A stretch of DNA of 27,526 nt from DATJHM01 sp035493895 (GCA_035493895.1 DATJHM010000127.1:1-27526), one strand, 5' to 3'; shown: positions 14,931-23,358, counted from the first letter of the stretch. Numbers and translations: made by a program. Notes: generated by a model not told the origin, from the sequence alone.

Positions 14931-15190
14931 TATCTATTTTCGAGGAAAATGGTTATGGACCCTGATGCATTTTCTTTTTGACCTGTACCATGCAGGATAT
15001 CCTGCGGTGCAGGCGCAGACCTACGGTGGCCCAGGTTCCTCGAAAGAGTAAGAGAGGCAGGTGGTTATCGGCACCACCTGCCTCTCTCTACGTTGTTCCT
15101 ACTGTCTATCTTCGGGAAATCGGGGGACAAAACGAGATATGAGATCGCAACTGCTTCCATTTCTATTATCCTCTGCCCGCAAAATGCCTG
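14931..15190. other. Intergenic gap with a perfect palindrome and a long hairpin
   Basis: No gene is supported here. GCAGGATATCCTGC (14992-15005) is a 14-bp perfect palindrome, followed at once by a second GCAGG half (15009-15013). The hairpin at 15051-15087 is described separately. Confidence 0.5.
15051..15087 (-). terminator. 15-bp hairpin downstream of the acuC-acuA gene
   Basis: AGAGAGGCAGGTGGT (15051-15065) pairs perfectly with ACCACCTGCCTCTCT (15073-15087) over a 7-base loop. On the minus strand it follows the fusion gene by about 100 bases, and the exit side reads TTACTCTTTC, only moderately T-rich. It is a likely 3' end for the acu transcript, though not a textbook terminator. Confidence 0.6.
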
Positions 15191-17218
15191 TTAGATACCG
15201 GAGAGATTGTGTGAGCTGAGGAGTCTGTTGAGGAATTGGCTGGCAACACGTGGATCAACACGAGAGCCAATGCGGGCCAGTAGCACATTGGCGGGTTCCA
15301 TGCTGACATTTGGCTCGGTTGTGGGATATTCTTTGAAGCCCTGTGCGCTGAAGAGGTGGGTGAGCAGTTCACGATAGCGGTAGATGGAGATGCCCAGCTC
15401 CTCAGCCTCCCAGTGCCAGGAGAGGCCGATGGCGAAGAAGATCATGTCTTCGCGGGCATCCAGGGCAAGGGCATAGGCGAGCAGGTTGCGCGCAATGCCC
15501 AGTCCGCGCCAGTGTGAACTGACCTCCACGGCGACTTCGTAGAGGTTTTCAATCCCTTCCCACCAGTCATCGGCAGGGGCAATGGTGACCTGTCCGACAA
15601 TCTCGCCGTTCGGGGTATAGGCGAGCGTAAGCGCAGAATCGGCATTTTGCGAGATGTCGCGCAAGAGCTGATACTCGCGCTCGGGCAGGCGTGCAAACGC
15701 GTGCAGGCCGCTATCAGCATGGAGCCGTTCGACGAATGAGGGGGGACAGAAATCGCGCAACAGAACCTGTCCCCGCGAGGTATGCAGGATTTTGCTGCGT
15801 GAAGGGGTGCCCTCGCGATTCATGTGCAATAAATCGAACAGGTCTGTGAGTGGCGAACGCTGACGCCTGGAGGGGAACGCCTGTCGCACAGAGGAGGGCA
15901 CGAGCAGGTGGCGTACCAGGGCGACGGTATGCCGGTTGGTGTGGTTGATGGTCCAGCGACGTGGTTGGGGAGGGAAGAATGCGGGTGAGTCCATGAAGGT
16001 CGCTGGAAATGCTTCGTCACTGTTGGCCTTGCCCATAAGCTCCTGCGCTGCCTGTTCATGTAGCTGCTCTGCCAGCCATGCCGGTTGCCATTTCTGCACC
16101 CATGTTTCTGGCAGGAGCTCGGGGAGCTGCTGTTCTGAAAGTTCGCTCCAGAGGATGCTCCAGGCACGTGGTACAACACGATAGAGATCATAGCCACCGC
16201 CGCCCAGCGCGACCCAGCGTCCCTGGCAATAGTCGTGGGCGAGCTGGTGGGTGGCCTGGACCTGAGCGCGAATGCCACGCATCGTGAGACTGAGATGGGT
16301 CAGCGGGTCCCAGGCATGGGTATCGCAGCCATGATTGCTGATAATAACGTCGGGTGCAAAAGAAGTGACTAGCGGCGGGAGCAGCGATTCCAGCAGCTCG
16401 TTATAAGAATCGTCCTCAGTAAATGGCTCAAGAGGAACGTTGACTGAATAGCCGCGACCATTGCCGCGCCCCATCTCCAGCACTTCGCCGGTTCCGGGAA
16501 AGAGATAGCGTCCGGTTTCATGAATCGAGACAGTCAGGACGCGCGAATCGTCATAGAACATGCGCTGCACGCCGTCGCCGTGATGTGCATCGAAGTCGAG
16601 ATAGAGTATTTTGGCATCGCTGGAGCGCAGGGCATACGCGATAGCGACGGATGCGTCATTGTAGATGCAGAAGCCTGATGCGCGCTCGGCCCAGGCATGA
16701 TGGAGACCGCCTGCGGGATGAAAGACATGGAGAGGCCTCTCCTCTTCCGTGGCGAAACTGCCTCCTGCGGGTAGCCCGAGGACAGCACTGAGGGCCACCA
16801 GCGTTCCTCCAGCAATCAGAGCAGAGATCTCGTGCATATGCGGTTGGACAGGAGTATCGCCGTCGCCAAAGCCGTAGTGGAAAGCCAGGCGGGCGCGTTC
16901 GTGGCGTTCTTCAGCGCTTTCCTCCTGGAGTTCTGCTCGGCTCAGTCGCTGGACTGCCGCAATATAGTCGGGAGTGTGGACCAGAGCGAGCTGTTCGAGC
17001 GTCGCCTCGACCGAGGCCAGTTGTGTCTCCGCTTGCCCGGCATGCCATAGTCCACTGCTCTCTAAGAGTTCTACGAGCGCTTTCACGCGTGCCGGATTGA
17101 GTGGATGCTCGGGACCAAAGTCGTAGTGCAATTCGCGTGGATCGAAGAGGAGGCGTACATTGTGATGGTGTTGGTTCTTCTGAGTACTTTCAGGACTATT
17201 TGTGGGGAAGTCGGGCAT
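15191..17218 (-). CDS. AcuC-type lysine deacetylase fused to AcuA-type acetyltransferase
   Basis: This 675-residue fusion begins with a class I HDAC-like deacetylase (about 20-400). It has the paired His173-His174 (GGLHHA), zinc ligands Asp210 and His212 (DFDAHHGDG) and Asp299 (CDT), and the catalytic-loop Tyr343 (GGGGYD). From about 475 to 670 it matches AcuA, a GNAT acetyltransferase: an RGQVLL entry strand, VGQVTIA, the acetyl-CoA motif A RGLGIA (571-576), WHWEAEELG, YRYRELL, then EPANVLLARIGSRV. In Bacillus, AcuA acetylates and silences acetyl-CoA synthetase and AcuC reverses this. Both key residue sets look intact, so this could be a bifunctional switch. The AGGAG site lies inside the last codons of acuB, and the ATG comes one base after the acuB TAG, implying translational coupling. 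No acs gene is in the window. Confidence 0.93.
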   Translation of the reverse strand: MPDFPTNSPESTQKNQHHHNVRLLFDPRELHYDFGPEHPLNPARVKALVELLESSGLWHAGQAETQLASVEATLEQLALVHTPDYIAAVQRLSRAELQEESAEERHERARLAFHYGFGDGDTPVQPHMHEISALIAGGTLVALSAVLGLPAGGSFATEEERPLHVFHPAGGLHHAWAERASGFCIYNDASVAIAYALRSSDAKILYLDFDAHHGDGVQRMFYDDSRVLTVSIHETGRYLFPGTGEVLEMGRGNGRGYSVNVPLEPFTEDDSYNELLESLLPPLVTSFAPDVIISNHGCDTHAWDPLTHLSLTMRGIRAQVQATHQLAHDYCQGRWVALGGGGYDLYRVVPRAWSILWSELSEQQLPELLPETWVQKWQPAWLAEQLHEQAAQELMGKANSDEAFPATFMDSPAFFPPQPRRWTINHTNRHTVALVRHLLVPSSVRQAFPSRRQRSPLTDLFDLLHMNREGTPSRSKILHTSRGQVLLRDFCPPSFVERLHADSGLHAFARLPEREYQLLRDISQNADSALTLAYTPNGEIVGQVTIAPADDWWEGIENLYEVAVEVSSHWRGLGIARNLLAYALALDAREDMIFFAIGLSWHWEAEELGISIYRYRELLTHLFSAQGFKEYPTTEPNVSMEPANVLLARIGSRVDPRVASQFLNRLLSSHNLSGI

Positions 17219-17219
17219 C

Positions 17220-17999
17220 CTAAACTCCTTTTATTTCGCTAGTGCCGTCACTTAGAGACGCGCCGAAGACATAATGGATGCCCTCTGCCTGTAATCTTGC
17301 GAGGAATGGCATAGGGTTGATGGTTCCCACACGCAGGCTTGCCATCGAGGGAACTGCCTCTGTCAGGGGAGCGGCGATAATGCTTCGGATGCTCGTATGG
17401 AGTTCAGAGGCAATCTGCAAGGCATGGGCGAGGGGAGTCATATCTCCCATCGGCAAAGAAATATCGATTTGCATCCCGGGCTCAAATGCGCCCATCGCTC
17501 TCGCCAGAGCGAGCAAGAGATCGCTGCGCGTTACCAGTCCGACCAGAATTGGTTTGTTCTCCTGCTTGAGCTGAAGATATTCCACGACTGGCAGATAATT
17601 TAAATTGCGCTCAACCAGGATCTGGGCGGCAGAAGCCACGCTGGTTATCTGCGTGACCTGCATCAGCGCCTGATGCATCACCTCATAGACGCGCCGTTCT
17701 GTCCAGGGATGCTCCTGTACGGCGCTTGCATTTTGTTGCTGGTCTACGGCTGCTGCCATATTGATATCTTCGGCGGTAATGATCCCCTCAAAGGCTCGGA
17801 CACGCGGACGTTTGCCCTGACTTGCGTATGCCTGGGGCGGGAGTTGCGCATCAGCCTGCGCATCAGCGGGAAGCGGTATCGTTTGGATAACCGGGAGATG
17901 GTGAAATCGATGTTGCCGCAACAAATTTGCTGCATGCGCCAGGGTATCATCGGCTGCGATCGTAATTAACTTTGTCGTCATGATATTGCGTACTATCAT
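17220..17999 (-). CDS. acuB: AcuB-like CBS domain protein
   Basis: This is a 259-residue protein. CBS domain 1 (about 1-85) starts MIVRNIMTTKLITIAAD and has the RFHHLPVI strand. CBS domain 2 (about 105-170) starts YEVMHQALMQV, with NYLPVVEY and GLVTRSDLLLALA. An ACT-like C-terminal domain (about 175-245) begins GMQIDISLPMGDM. CBS-CBS-ACT is the AcuB layout; CBS pairs bind adenine nucleotides and suggest energy-state control of the acetylation cycle. A short repeat (ADAQADAQL) interrupts CBS 1 and lengthens it compared with usual family members. The ATG at 17999 has GGGAGGAA upstream. The stop codon is one base before the acuC-acuA start, so the two form an operon. Confidence 0.87.
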   Translation of the reverse strand: MIVRNIMTTKLITIAADDTLAHAANLLRQHRFHHLPVIQTIPLPADAQADAQLPPQAYASQGKRPRVRAFEGIITAEDINMAAAVDQQQNASAVQEHPWTERRVYEVMHQALMQVTQITSVASAAQILVERNLNYLPVVEYLQLKQENKPILVGLVTRSDLLLALARAMGAFEPGMQIDISLPMGDMTPLAHALQIASELHTSIRSIIAAPLTEAVPSMASLRVGTINPMPFLARLQAEGIHYVFGASLSDGTSEIKGV

Positions 18000-18319
18000 G
18001 AAAATTGTTCCTCCCCCTGAGTTGTCTGTGCCTGTTTTCTCTGTTTTTTTTCTCTCTTATCAGTGATTTGCCGGTGCCTGGGCGCAGTTTTATAAATCTG
18101 TTGTATTCTTCATCATAGCATAATCATGCTCATGCAAATGTGACGTACAGCACACAAATCGATCACAAAAATCGGATCGGACGAGAAAAAAGTCCGGGGG
18201 AGCTAAACTATGGTCGTTATACTGGAGATAGTGAGAGGTTACTGATCGAAACTCTTTCTCATCACATGCCGTGTCCACCAGCAAATACTGGAAAATCCTG
18301 CGCCAGGGAGAAGAAAACG
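18000..18319. promoter_or_regulatory. Divergent promoter region of acuB and the AI-2E family gene
   Basis: 320 bases without a supported gene. On the minus strand an extended -10 (TGC followed by TATGAT, plus-strand 18112-18117) could serve acuB. On the plus strand TATACT (about 18217-18222) could serve the membrane protein gene. Neither has a good -35. The frame open from 18140 on the plus strand is leader, not protein. Confidence 0.4.
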
Positions 18320-19471
18320 ATGACTTTGCAAACTTCCCCGGTGAATACAGCAAAGGATGATGCAAACAATGCATCTGCTGTCGTGGCAAAATGGGCCCGC
18401 CGTTGCGGTTTGCCACTGGCTATTCTGGGATGGAGCGCCGTTATAGCCCTGATCTTCTGGGGAGCTTCACACGTAATTCGCTCAATCCTGTTGTTGATTG
18501 TAGCCGCATTGCTGGCTTTTGCCCTGGCACCTCTGGTCAAGATTCTGCAACGTTTCATGCCGCGTTTCCTGGCAATTCTGCTGGTCTATTTATTTACGCT
18601 CGGCGTGATTGGCGTGCTGCTGTATTTTATTACCGTGACGGCGATCATTCAGGGGAGAGCGCTGGTGCAGCAGATGCAGGGGCTGCTGGGCACGAGCAAT
18701 GATCCGCTGCTGACGCTGATGCAGCCGCTGCACAGATTTGGCGTGACCACGGCGCAGATTACCACTATTCGGCAGCAGATTGTAGGTCATCTGGGAAGTT
18801 TTGCGAACGAGGCGGTTCCGTTTTTGCGGGGTTTTCTGGATTTCCTGCTTGACATTGTCATCGTGGCGGTTGTGAGTATCTATCTGCTCATCGATGGGTC
18901 TCGTGTGACGAGCTGGCTGCGCCATAATATGCCCATGGCGCAGCGGGACCGGGCTAATTTTATACTGGATACCTTACAACGCATTGTTGGCGGATATATT
19001 CGTGGTCAGCTGTTCCTCTCGACACTGGTTGGCCTGCTTGTGGGGATTGGGATGAGAGCGTTCGGCGTTCCCTATGCAGTGCTGCTGGGCGTGCTGGCCT
19101 TTGTGCTGGAATTTGTGCCTGTGCTGGGAGTTCTGATCTCGGGGGCTATCTGTATTCTGGTGGCGCTCACGCAGGGCTGGTTGATTGCGCTGGGAGTGCT
19201 GATCTATTTTACCGTCGTGCATGTGCTCGAAGGAGATATTATTGGGCCGCGCATTGTTGGTAAAGCGGTCGGTCTGCACCCGGTTGTGTCGCTGACGGCT
19301 CTGGTGGCGGGGGCAGAGCTGTTCGGGATCTGGGGGGCACTCTTCGCCTCACCTGTTGCGGGTGTGGTTCAGGCGCTCTTAATCTCCATCTGGGCCGAGT
19401 GGAGGGAGCACCATCCAGAACAATTCCCCGAGAAAGATCCGGTTCAGGAGCAGCTCGAGAAAAGCGGATAA
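18320..19471 (+). CDS. AI-2E family (PerM/UPF0118) transporter
   Basis: This 383-residue integral membrane protein has a hydrophobic profile with about eight segments. Two or three lie near residues 32-120 (VIALIFWGASHVIRSILLLI, LLVYLFTLGVIGVLLYF). A soluble stretch follows (about 125-200), then a C-terminal bundle with the family's GGYIRGQLFLSTLVGLLVG and LEFVPVLG motifs. Members export autoinducer-2 or act as Na+/H+ antiporters or permeases; the substrate here is unknown. The frame is open from 18140, but the 60 extra residues are polar and unlike the family. GGGAG lies 9-10 bases before the ATG at 18320, so I start there. The gene is divergent from acuB and followed by convergent reductase/monooxygenase genes. 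Confidence 0.9.
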   Translation: MTLQTSPVNTAKDDANNASAVVAKWARRCGLPLAILGWSAVIALIFWGASHVIRSILLLIVAALLAFALAPLVKILQRFMPRFLAILLVYLFTLGVIGVLLYFITVTAIIQGRALVQQMQGLLGTSNDPLLTLMQPLHRFGVTTAQITTIRQQIVGHLGSFANEAVPFLRGFLDFLLDIVIVAVVSIYLLIDGSRVTSWLRHNMPMAQRDRANFILDTLQRIVGGYIRGQLFLSTLVGLLVGIGMRAFGVPYAVLLGVLAFVLEFVPVLGVLISGAICILVALTQGWLIALGVLIYFTVVHVLEGDIIGPRIVGKAVGLHPVVSLTALVAGAELFGIWGALFASPVAGVVQALLISIWAEWREHHPEQFPEKDPVQEQLEKSG

Positions 19472-19590
19472 GTATCTCTCCTCCAAGGGGCACGGTTGGT
19501 AGCTCGAGTTCGCAGGCACAGTTCCGTTTCACTTCACCGTGCCACTACTGTATCCGAAAGCTGGTTTTTCGCGTAATGGGATTGCGTCGT
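19472..19590. other. Convergent intergenic gap with an 8-bp inverted repeat
   Basis: GGCACGGT (19489-19496) and ACCGTGCC (19536-19543) are perfect inverted copies with a 39-base loop between the converging AI-2E and DDN-type genes. No T-tract follows, so its use as a terminator is doubtful. Confidence 0.35.
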
Positions 19591-20031
19591 TCAGGAAACA
19601 CTCTGTATGAGAAACACTGGATGGTGTACGGCCTCACGCTCGAAATCCTGGAGAGAGGATTCTTTGGTCACGTTGAAGTAGTCGCGCGTGAAAGAGCCGC
19701 CACCGCCAAGCGTATTTTTCAGGATAGGGGCGGCTTCCTCCGGCGCGAGTTCCAGCGTCTGAATAGCTTCAGCATGACGACCGAGCGTGAGTGTGGCTTT
19801 TCCCGCCGCTCGCAGATTGCGTACCCAGTTCACCGCCCCATAGGGCGCAACGAGGTAGCGCTTGCCATCCAGATCAACAACGGCTACCGGCGTCGTGCGT
19901 GGCTCGCCACTTGTACGTCCCCGCACTGTCAGCAGCTGGATTGGTCCCACCTTCAGGCCCAGGCGTACCATGCTCGTTGCAAGCAGATTGCCCAGGTGCA
20001 CAAGAAATGTGACGCGAAACGTTTTTGCCAT
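19591..20031 (-). CDS. DDN-family F420-dependent nitroreductase/quinone reductase
   Basis: The 146-residue protein matches the deazaflavin-dependent nitroreductase (DDN, PF04075) family: a split-barrel beginning LLTVRGRTSGEPRTTPV (about 34-50), then KRYLVAPYGAVNWVRNLRAAG (about 57-78) and a C-terminal helix with PVFLI. Such enzymes use reduced F420 to reduce quinones or nitro compounds; the cofactor is inferred, not seen. A GGGAG site precedes the ATG. It starts 20 bases after the monooxygenase stop on the same strand, so the two are an operon. The long open frame on the opposite strand (19399-20082) is a shadow of this gene. Confidence 0.88.
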   Translation of the reverse strand: MAKTFRVTFLVHLGNLLATSMVRLGLKVGPIQLLTVRGRTSGEPRTTPVAVVDLDGKRYLVAPYGAVNWVRNLRAAGKATLTLGRHAEAIQTLELAPEEAAPILKNTLGGGGSFTRDYFNVTKESSLQDFEREAVHHPVFLIQSVS

Positions 20032-20051
20032 GAGCTTCTCCCTCTTGAACC

Positions 20052-20381
20052 CTATCTCTCGAGAACAGCACAGAGCTCATAGGCGCGAGAATCGGGGGTT
20101 GCGATTGCGCGTAGCTCAGCAAGAAAGGGATTCTCTCGATCTCCCAGTATTTTTGCGCCAAGCTGCTGTACGGCCTCCTGATTGGCAAACTGGGCATAAT
20201 TCACGACGCGGGTGCCATCGGTACTTTTGTGAAAATTGGCAGAAAGAAAGCCTGGCACGGCCTGACGAGACTGTCGGGCGATCTCGATCAGCAATTCGAG
20301 GGCGCGTTGCTGATGTTGAGGCTCGACCGTAAACGTGTTAATCGTGGTTACGACATCATTGTTCAGTGAAATGGTGGTCAT
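20052..20381 (-). CDS. Antibiotic biosynthesis monooxygenase (ABM) family protein
   Basis: A 109-residue ferredoxin-like alpha/beta protein of the ABM fold. TTINTFTVEP is the first strand, a helix follows (ALELLIEIARQSRQAVPG), then FLSANFHKSTDGTRVVNYAQF and QEAVQQLG. ABM dimers oxidise quinol-like aromatics without a cofactor or act as quinone-related reductases. The TetR gene is upstream and the DDN-type reductase downstream, giving a quinone/aromatic stress theme. AAAGGAG precedes the ATG. A duplicated 18-bp operator lies in its promoter, so it is probably repressed by the TetR protein. Confidence 0.87.
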   Translation of the reverse strand: MTTISLNNDVVTTINTFTVEPQHQQRALELLIEIARQSRQAVPGFLSANFHKSTDGTRVVNYAQFANQEAVQQLGAKILGDRENPFLAELRAIATPDSRAYELCAVLER

Positions 20382-20426
20382 CCTATAGCTCCTTTTGTTT
20401 GCAAGATTACACTGACTTCAATCTAG

Positions 20427-20478
20427 TTGTACAACCAACCAGATAGTGCGATGAAATTGTTTGTACAACCAACCAGAT
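20427..20478 (-). promoter_or_regulatory. Twin 18-bp operator upstream of the ABM gene
   Basis: TTGTACAACCAACCAGAT occurs exactly twice, at 20427-20444 and 20461-20478, with starts 34 bases apart. Each carries the TTGTACAA palindrome. Read on the minus strand, TTGTAC of the distal copy and TATCTG at the edge of the proximal copy are 17 bases apart, so the repeats overlap the likely -35 and -10 boxes. This is the natural binding site for the adjacent TetR repressor. Confidence 0.7.
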
Positions 20479-20492
20479 TTGTCTAAAAAAAA

Positions 20493-21104
20493 TTACTTCT
20501 CTGCCGGAGGTTCAATCGTGAGTAGACGTTGAACCTGACGATACGCCTCCGTAAGATCGAGGTCGGGTTGGGCGAGTTGTTGGAGCGCCAGCCCATCAGT
20601 GCAGGCATGGAAAATTGCGGCAATGGCCTGCGCCTGTGCCTCATCTATGCCGGTTTGCTCCTGAATCGTTTGCGCGATGCTCTGTCGCCCCTTTGCCAGC
20701 AACTCGCCAACGGCAGGCAGAAAATCGGGATTGCGTAAACCAAGGGCGTACAGTTCGTAGCGCAAACGATACCACGTTGGGTCTCTCTGGCTAACGTTAG
20801 CAACCGCGAGCATTGCCATCTCGGAGAACGGTTGCCTGGGAGACATCGCCTGCATTTCTTGTCTCAATTGTCGACCAAAGCGAGCGCCAGCTTCATAGAC
20901 CACTGCGAGCAGCAAATCATCTTTACTGGCAAAGTAGTAATGAAACAGGCCAGGTGAAACGCCTGCACGATGGGCAATCTCTTTGACCGTCGTTGCTTCA
21001 ATGCCCTTCTCAGCCAGAATGCTGGAACCGGCTGCGATCAGGCGTTCCCGGTTATCGGCCTGGTGAGTCCAGGCTCGTTTCTGCTTTGTTGTTTGGTCGT
21101 TCAT
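20493..21104 (-). CDS. TetR/AcrR family transcriptional repressor
   Basis: This 203-residue protein has an N-terminal TetR HTH (residues about 17-65: RERLIAAGSSILAEKG, TVKEIAHRAGVSPGLFHYYF). A helical ligand-binding domain follows (about 75-200), of the TetR_C_6 type, containing WYRLRYELYALGLRNP and IAAIFHACTDGLAL. It lies upstream of the ABM and DDN genes in the same direction. A 111-bp gap between TetR and ABM holds the duplicated operator. A consensus promoter ends 6 bases before the ATG, so the message is probably leaderless; no ribosome-binding site is visible. The operator repeat is absent at its own promoter. Confidence 0.92.
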   Translation of the reverse strand: MNDQTTKQKRAWTHQADNRERLIAAGSSILAEKGIEATTVKEIAHRAGVSPGLFHYYFASKDDLLLAVVYEAGARFGRQLRQEMQAMSPRQPFSEMAMLAVANVSQRDPTWYRLRYELYALGLRNPDFLPAVGELLAKGRQSIAQTIQEQTGIDEAQAQAIAAIFHACTDGLALQQLAQPDLDLTEAYRQVQRLLTIEPPAEK

Positions 21105-21110
21105 ACAAAT

Positions 21111-21139
21111 AGCATAACGTAGAAAATAGTATCTGTCAA
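21111..21139 (-). promoter_or_regulatory. Consensus promoter giving a leaderless tetR message
   Basis: On the minus strand TTGACA (21134-21139), a 17-base spacer and TATGCT (21111-21116) are followed by 6 bases and then the tetR ATG (21104). A start 7 bases after the -10 falls on the A of the ATG. Confidence 0.65.
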
Positions 21140-21202
21140 GAGGAGGATCGGCAGAAAGCGCGATCGCAACCTCGACGTTAGGGGCTGGGGAGCTATTTTG
21201 CG

Positions 21203-23236
21203 TTACGGGAGCGGTGGTTCGCCTTCGATGCCGAGCGCCTGTGGTATCCCTTTCAAGATCACTGTGCCGAGCGGTGGCAGGGTGAGCAAGATCGAGTGAG
21301 GGCAGGATTGCCAGTGCAACGGGCCGCTGGGCATAGGCCGATCGTTGAGCAGACCGCTTCCTCCGTAGCGTTGATTGTCGCTATTGAGTATTTCATAATA
21401 GGTACCGGCAAATGGGACGCCGAGACGATAGCCATGGCGAGGAACCGGCGTGAAATTGCAGATAAAGATCAGCGTCTCCTCCTCGCGCTTACTGCGGCGC
21501 ATGAAAGAGGCCACGCTATTGTCCGAATCGTTTGCGTCGATCCAGGAGAAGCCATCAGGCTCATTGTCAAGCACGCTGAATGCCGGTTCCTGTCGATAGA
21601 GATGGTTGAGCGTACTGACAAACTCCTGCAATTGCGCGTGGTGTGGATCGCTTGGCGGGGCGAGAAGGTGCCAGTCCAGGCTTTCGCCGAAATTCCACTC
21701 GTGCCACTGGCCAAACTCGCCCCCCATAAAGAGCAGTTTTTTGCCGGGATGGCCCCACATATAGCCATAGAGTGCGCGCAAATTGGCGAAGCGTTGCCAG
21801 AGATCACCTGGCATCTTGGTCAGTAGTGAGCCCTTCAGATGCACGACCTCATCGTGAGAAAGGGGGAGGACAAAGTTTTCCGAGTAGGCATACATCAGCG
21901 AAAACGTAATATTGTGATGATAGTAGCGACGATGAATGGGGTCGAGATGCATATATTCGAGCATATCGTGCATCCAGCCCATATTCCACTTGAAAGAGAA
22001 GCCGAGCCCACCAACATAGGTCGGACGGGTGACCAGGGGCCAGGAAGTCGATTCTTCCGCAACAGTGATCGTACCGGGAACCTCGGCATAGACCGCCTCA
22101 TTGAGTTGGCGCAAGAACGTGACAGCCTCCAGATGCTCGCGTCCACCATACTGATTCGCAACCCACTGACCAGGATCGCGTAGATAGTCGAGATAGAGCA
22201 TTGAGGCTACCGCATCCACGCGCAGACCATCAATATGATATTCGCGCAACCAGAAGAGCGCGCTCGCCACCAGAAAATTGCGCACCTCAGTGCGGCCATA
22301 GTCAAAGACATACGTGCCCCACTGCTTATGCTCGCCCTTGCGCGAATCCTCATACTCATAGAGATGCGTGCCATCGAAATAGCTCAGCGCATGACCGTCC
22401 TTGGGAAAGTGAGCCGGAACCCAGTCGAGAATAATACCGATATTTTGCTGGTGAAGATAATCGACAAAGTACTGGAAATCTTCTGGACTCCCGAAGCGGC
22501 TGGTCGGAGCGTAATAGCCGGTCGCCTGATAGCCCCATGAGCCATCGAAAGGATATTCCGTGATGGGCAGCAGTTCGACGTGCGTAAAGCCAAGCTGCTT
22601 GACATGCGCTGCCAGGGCTGGAGCGAGCTCGCGGTACGTCATAAAGCGATCTTCTTCGACGGCATCGGGCCGGTGACGTTCGGGCACATGTCGCCAGGAG
22701 CCGAGATGGACCTCGTAGATAGAGATGGGCGAGCCGAATTGCTGGCGTTGTGCGCGTTCCTGTAGCCATTGCTCGTCCTGCCAGTGATACTGCTGAATAT
22801 CGGCGACGATACTGGCATTATTTGGACGCAGCTCGAAGGCAAAGCCGTAAGGATCGAGCTTATCGGCAGTGTAGTTATTGAAGCGCGAATAGACGGCGTA
22901 CTTGTAGACTGTTCCGGTAGAGAGGCCGGGAATAAAGCATTCCCACACGCCCAGCTCTTTGTGACGCAGGTGCATATGATGCGCGCTGCGGTTCCAGTCA
23001 TTGAAATCGCCAATGACGGAGACGGAGCGTGCATTCGGGGCCCAGAGCGCGAAATGGACGCCGGAAACGCCATTGACCGTGCGTGGGTGAGCGCCCATTT
23101 TTGCGTACAGTTGATAATCTCGGCCCTCACCAAACAGGTGCAGGTCGAAATCGCTGAAGACAGAGGGTATCCCTGGTTGTATTTCTTGTGGCGAGGAGGG
23201 TATCTGCTCACCACCTGATGAATGTTTTGCTGTCAT
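21203..23236 (-). CDS. glgB: 1,4-alpha-glucan (glycogen) branching enzyme
   Basis: About 677 residues. GlgB cuts alpha-1,4-glucan chains and rejoins them as alpha-1,6 branches. The order is typical of GH13: an N-terminal CBM48-type beta-sandwich (GVHFALWAPNARSVSVIGDF and NDWN near residues 60-80), the TIM barrel with ELLPITEYPFDGSWGYQ, the nucleophile Asp341 in DGLRVDAVASM, the acid/base Glu394 in TVAEES and the third carboxylate Asp462 in SHDEVVH, then a C-terminal beta domain. I choose the ATG at 23236, 11 bases after AGGAGG (plus-strand 23248-23253). An ATG at 23323 is also in frame and would add 29 residues unlike the family. No other glycogen gene is nearby. Confidence 0.95.
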   Translation of the reverse strand: MTAKHSSGGEQIPSSPQEIQPGIPSVFSDFDLHLFGEGRDYQLYAKMGAHPRTVNGVSGVHFALWAPNARSVSVIGDFNDWNRSAHHMHLRHKELGVWECFIPGLSTGTVYKYAVYSRFNNYTADKLDPYGFAFELRPNNASIVADIQQYHWQDEQWLQERAQRQQFGSPISIYEVHLGSWRHVPERHRPDAVEEDRFMTYRELAPALAAHVKQLGFTHVELLPITEYPFDGSWGYQATGYYAPTSRFGSPEDFQYFVDYLHQQNIGIILDWVPAHFPKDGHALSYFDGTHLYEYEDSRKGEHKQWGTYVFDYGRTEVRNFLVASALFWLREYHIDGLRVDAVASMLYLDYLRDPGQWVANQYGGREHLEAVTFLRQLNEAVYAEVPGTITVAEESTSWPLVTRPTYVGGLGFSFKWNMGWMHDMLEYMHLDPIHRRYYHHNITFSLMYAYSENFVLPLSHDEVVHLKGSLLTKMPGDLWQRFANLRALYGYMWGHPGKKLLFMGGEFGQWHEWNFGESLDWHLLAPPSDPHHAQLQEFVSTLNHLYRQEPAFSVLDNEPDGFSWIDANDSDNSVASFMRRSKREEETLIFICNFTPVPRHGYRLGVPFAGTYYEILNSDNQRYGGSGLLNDRPMPSGPLHWQSCPHSILLTLPPLGTVILKGIPQALGIEGEPPLP

Positions 23237-23358
23237 TGCTCGTAATGCCTCCTGATCCCGCATGAGTCGTACGAATCTGTTATTTTGCAAAAGGGCGCGA
23301 GAAGTCCCATCCCTTTCAAGCATAGCATACCGAGCAAGGGCAAGAGGAGGGGCATGGG

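Noticed and set aside
18140..18319. 60-residue N-terminal extension of the AI-2E family protein
   Set aside because: It is polar and unlike the family, while the ATG at 18320 has GGGAG upstream.
19399..20082. 227-residue plus-strand open frame
   Set aside because: It is antisense to the DDN-type gene, lacks a ribosome-binding site and resembles no protein family.
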